24,534 bases of DNA from NCBI GenBank assembly GCA_937896885.1, contig CALBNX010000021.1, positions 1 through 24,534 of the forward strand. The letters are read 5' to 3'. Below are positions 23,967 to 24,534 of the stretch, one piece after another. The notes below the pieces were generated by a model. The model had not been told where the DNA came from. It searched no databases and was given only the letters and a program-made list of their open reading frames with translations. The translations under genes and the position numbers were made by a program. Within the stretch, counting starts at the first letter, position 1, and every line of letters starts with the position of its first letter. The stretch is from an uncultured Clostridia bacterium (lineage in GTDB: Bacteria; Bacillota; Clostridia; Oscillospirales; Acutalibacteraceae).

Positions 23967-24534
23967 ATGGCAGTTTCTTCATTAGTTAAAAAGATTTTTG
24001 TAACAGGAGAAAACTGGTCAACAGAACCGGTTGAAAGAGCAAGTTATTATTCATATTTTGCGGGTCAAAATATGATTTACACGCTTTTTAATGTGTGCCT
24101 GACTACATATCTTTTGTTTTTGGGTATTGACCCAATTAAGTCAGCAACAGTAATGCTTGTTGTTAAAGTATGGGATGCTGTAAACGATACATTATTCGGT
24201 GTAATCTTTGACTCAATTAAGTTCAAAAGTGGCAAAAAATATCTTCCTTGGTTACGAGTTTCAACCGTACTTATTCCGATTGCTACGGTATTGACTTTTA
24301 TTATTCCATCTGGCTCTTCGCAAGCCGTTAAGTTGGGTTGGTTCGCAGTTGCGTATATTCTTTGGGATACTGCTTACACTCTCTGTGATGTGCCAATTTT
24401 CGGCATTTTGACTTCTATGAGTCAGAGCATCGACGAGCGAAACACGATTCAGTCATATAAGAGTATTTTTACTTATGTTGGTGTTGGTATTACATCAACA
24501 TTGTCAACTGTTCTTGTCAGCGAACAGGTTGGTA
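23967..24534 (+). CDS. GPH-family (MFS-type) sugar/cation symporter, 3'-truncated by the window
   Basis: An open frame of 189 codons running off the window end; it begins MAVSSLVKKIFVTGENWSTE after a consensus AAGGAGGA (23953-23960). It contains FAGQNMIYTLFNVCLTTYLL, then VWDAVNDTLFGVIFDSI, the glycoside-pentoside-hexuronide:cation symporter signature whose aspartates bind the coupling cation in MelB. KSGKKYLPWLRVSTVLIPIA and further hydrophobic helices (WFAVAYILWDTAYTLCDVPI, TYVGVGITSTLSTVL) follow. About five membrane segments are visible of the expected twelve. It likely imports a glycoside or other small solute with a cation. The substrate cannot be told and the downstream genes are outside the window. 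Starts 15 nt after the rlmD-like gene. Confidence 0.85.
   Translation, partial: MAVSSLVKKIFVTGENWSTEPVERASYYSYFAGQNMIYTLFNVCLTTYLLFLGIDPIKSATVMLVVKVWDAVNDTLFGVIFDSIKFKSGKKYLPWLRVSTVLIPIATVLTFIIPSGSSQAVKLGWFAVAYILWDTAYTLCDVPIFGILTSMSQSIDERNTIQSYKSIFTYVGVGITSTLSTVLVSEQVG

Noticed and set aside
1..24534. CRISPR array, tRNA/rRNA genes, prophage, transposase or toxin-antitoxin genes
   Set aside because: Reading through the gaps and ORFs I saw no regularly spaced repeats, no cloverleaf-like or rRNA sequences and no proteins of these kinds.

Overview
This window is a stretch of a low-GC, AT-rich bacterial chromosome. Gene content and order (infC-rpmI-rplT with a leader attenuator; rnc-radical SAM-smc-ftsY; yhbY-nadD-yqeK-rsfS-leuS; TrmFO rather than TrmA), strong AGGAGG-type ribosome binding sites and TTGACA/TATAAT promoters all point to a Firmicute of class Clostridia. 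An uncultured gut Oscillospirales/Ruminococcaceae-type organism is my inference; no taxonomic search was possible. All genes called are on the + strand.

Layout. (1) 1-1541: a 5'-truncated polynucleotide phosphorylase gene with different codon use (almost exclusively TTA for Leu, mostly AGA for Arg, GGA for Gly). Its reading frame changes in the middle of the KH domain, near 1440-1455, into an unrelated Ala/Gly/Val-rich hydrophobic tail ending KKKKEE. This looks like a chimera, most likely an assembly join. (2) 1542-1917: intergenic region with a terminator, two palindromic elements, an extended -10 promoter and an infC leader ending in an attenuator-like terminator. (3) 1918-3060: infC-rpmI-rplT, with infC apparently starting at a non-canonical AUC codon, closed by a strong terminator. 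(4) 3118-10245: TrmH-type methyltransferase, dprA, topA, trmFO, rnc and a radical SAM gene, mostly joined by ATGA overlaps or very short gaps. (5) 10242-19880: smc, ftsY, rdgB, yhbY, nadD, yqeK, rsfS, leuS, which appear to continue the same co-directional cluster. (6) 19892-20791: a palindromic intergenic repeat, then rlmA-like. (7) 20831-24534: after a candidate promoter, a cyclase-family hydrolase, a two-gene short-chain CHR (chromate-type) transporter, rlmD-like and the start of a GPH-family sugar/cation symporter cut by the window end.

Functionally the window is mostly housekeeping: translation initiation and ribosomal proteins, RNA modification (TrmH, TrmFO, RlmA-like, RlmD-like), RNA processing (RNase III, YhbY, RsfS), chromosome topology and segregation (TopA, SMC), DNA uptake (DprA), membrane targeting (FtsY), nucleotide-pool cleaning and NAD synthesis (RdgB, NadD, YqeK) and leucine charging. 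I see no CRISPR, phage, transposase, tRNA or rRNA. I found no convincing new multi-gene system. The most unusual items are the chimeric pnp, the AUC start of infC, the FtsY whose acidic region and membrane-targeting-like motif sit at the C terminus and overlap the rdgB start, and the uncharacterised cyclase plus CHR-pair cluster.
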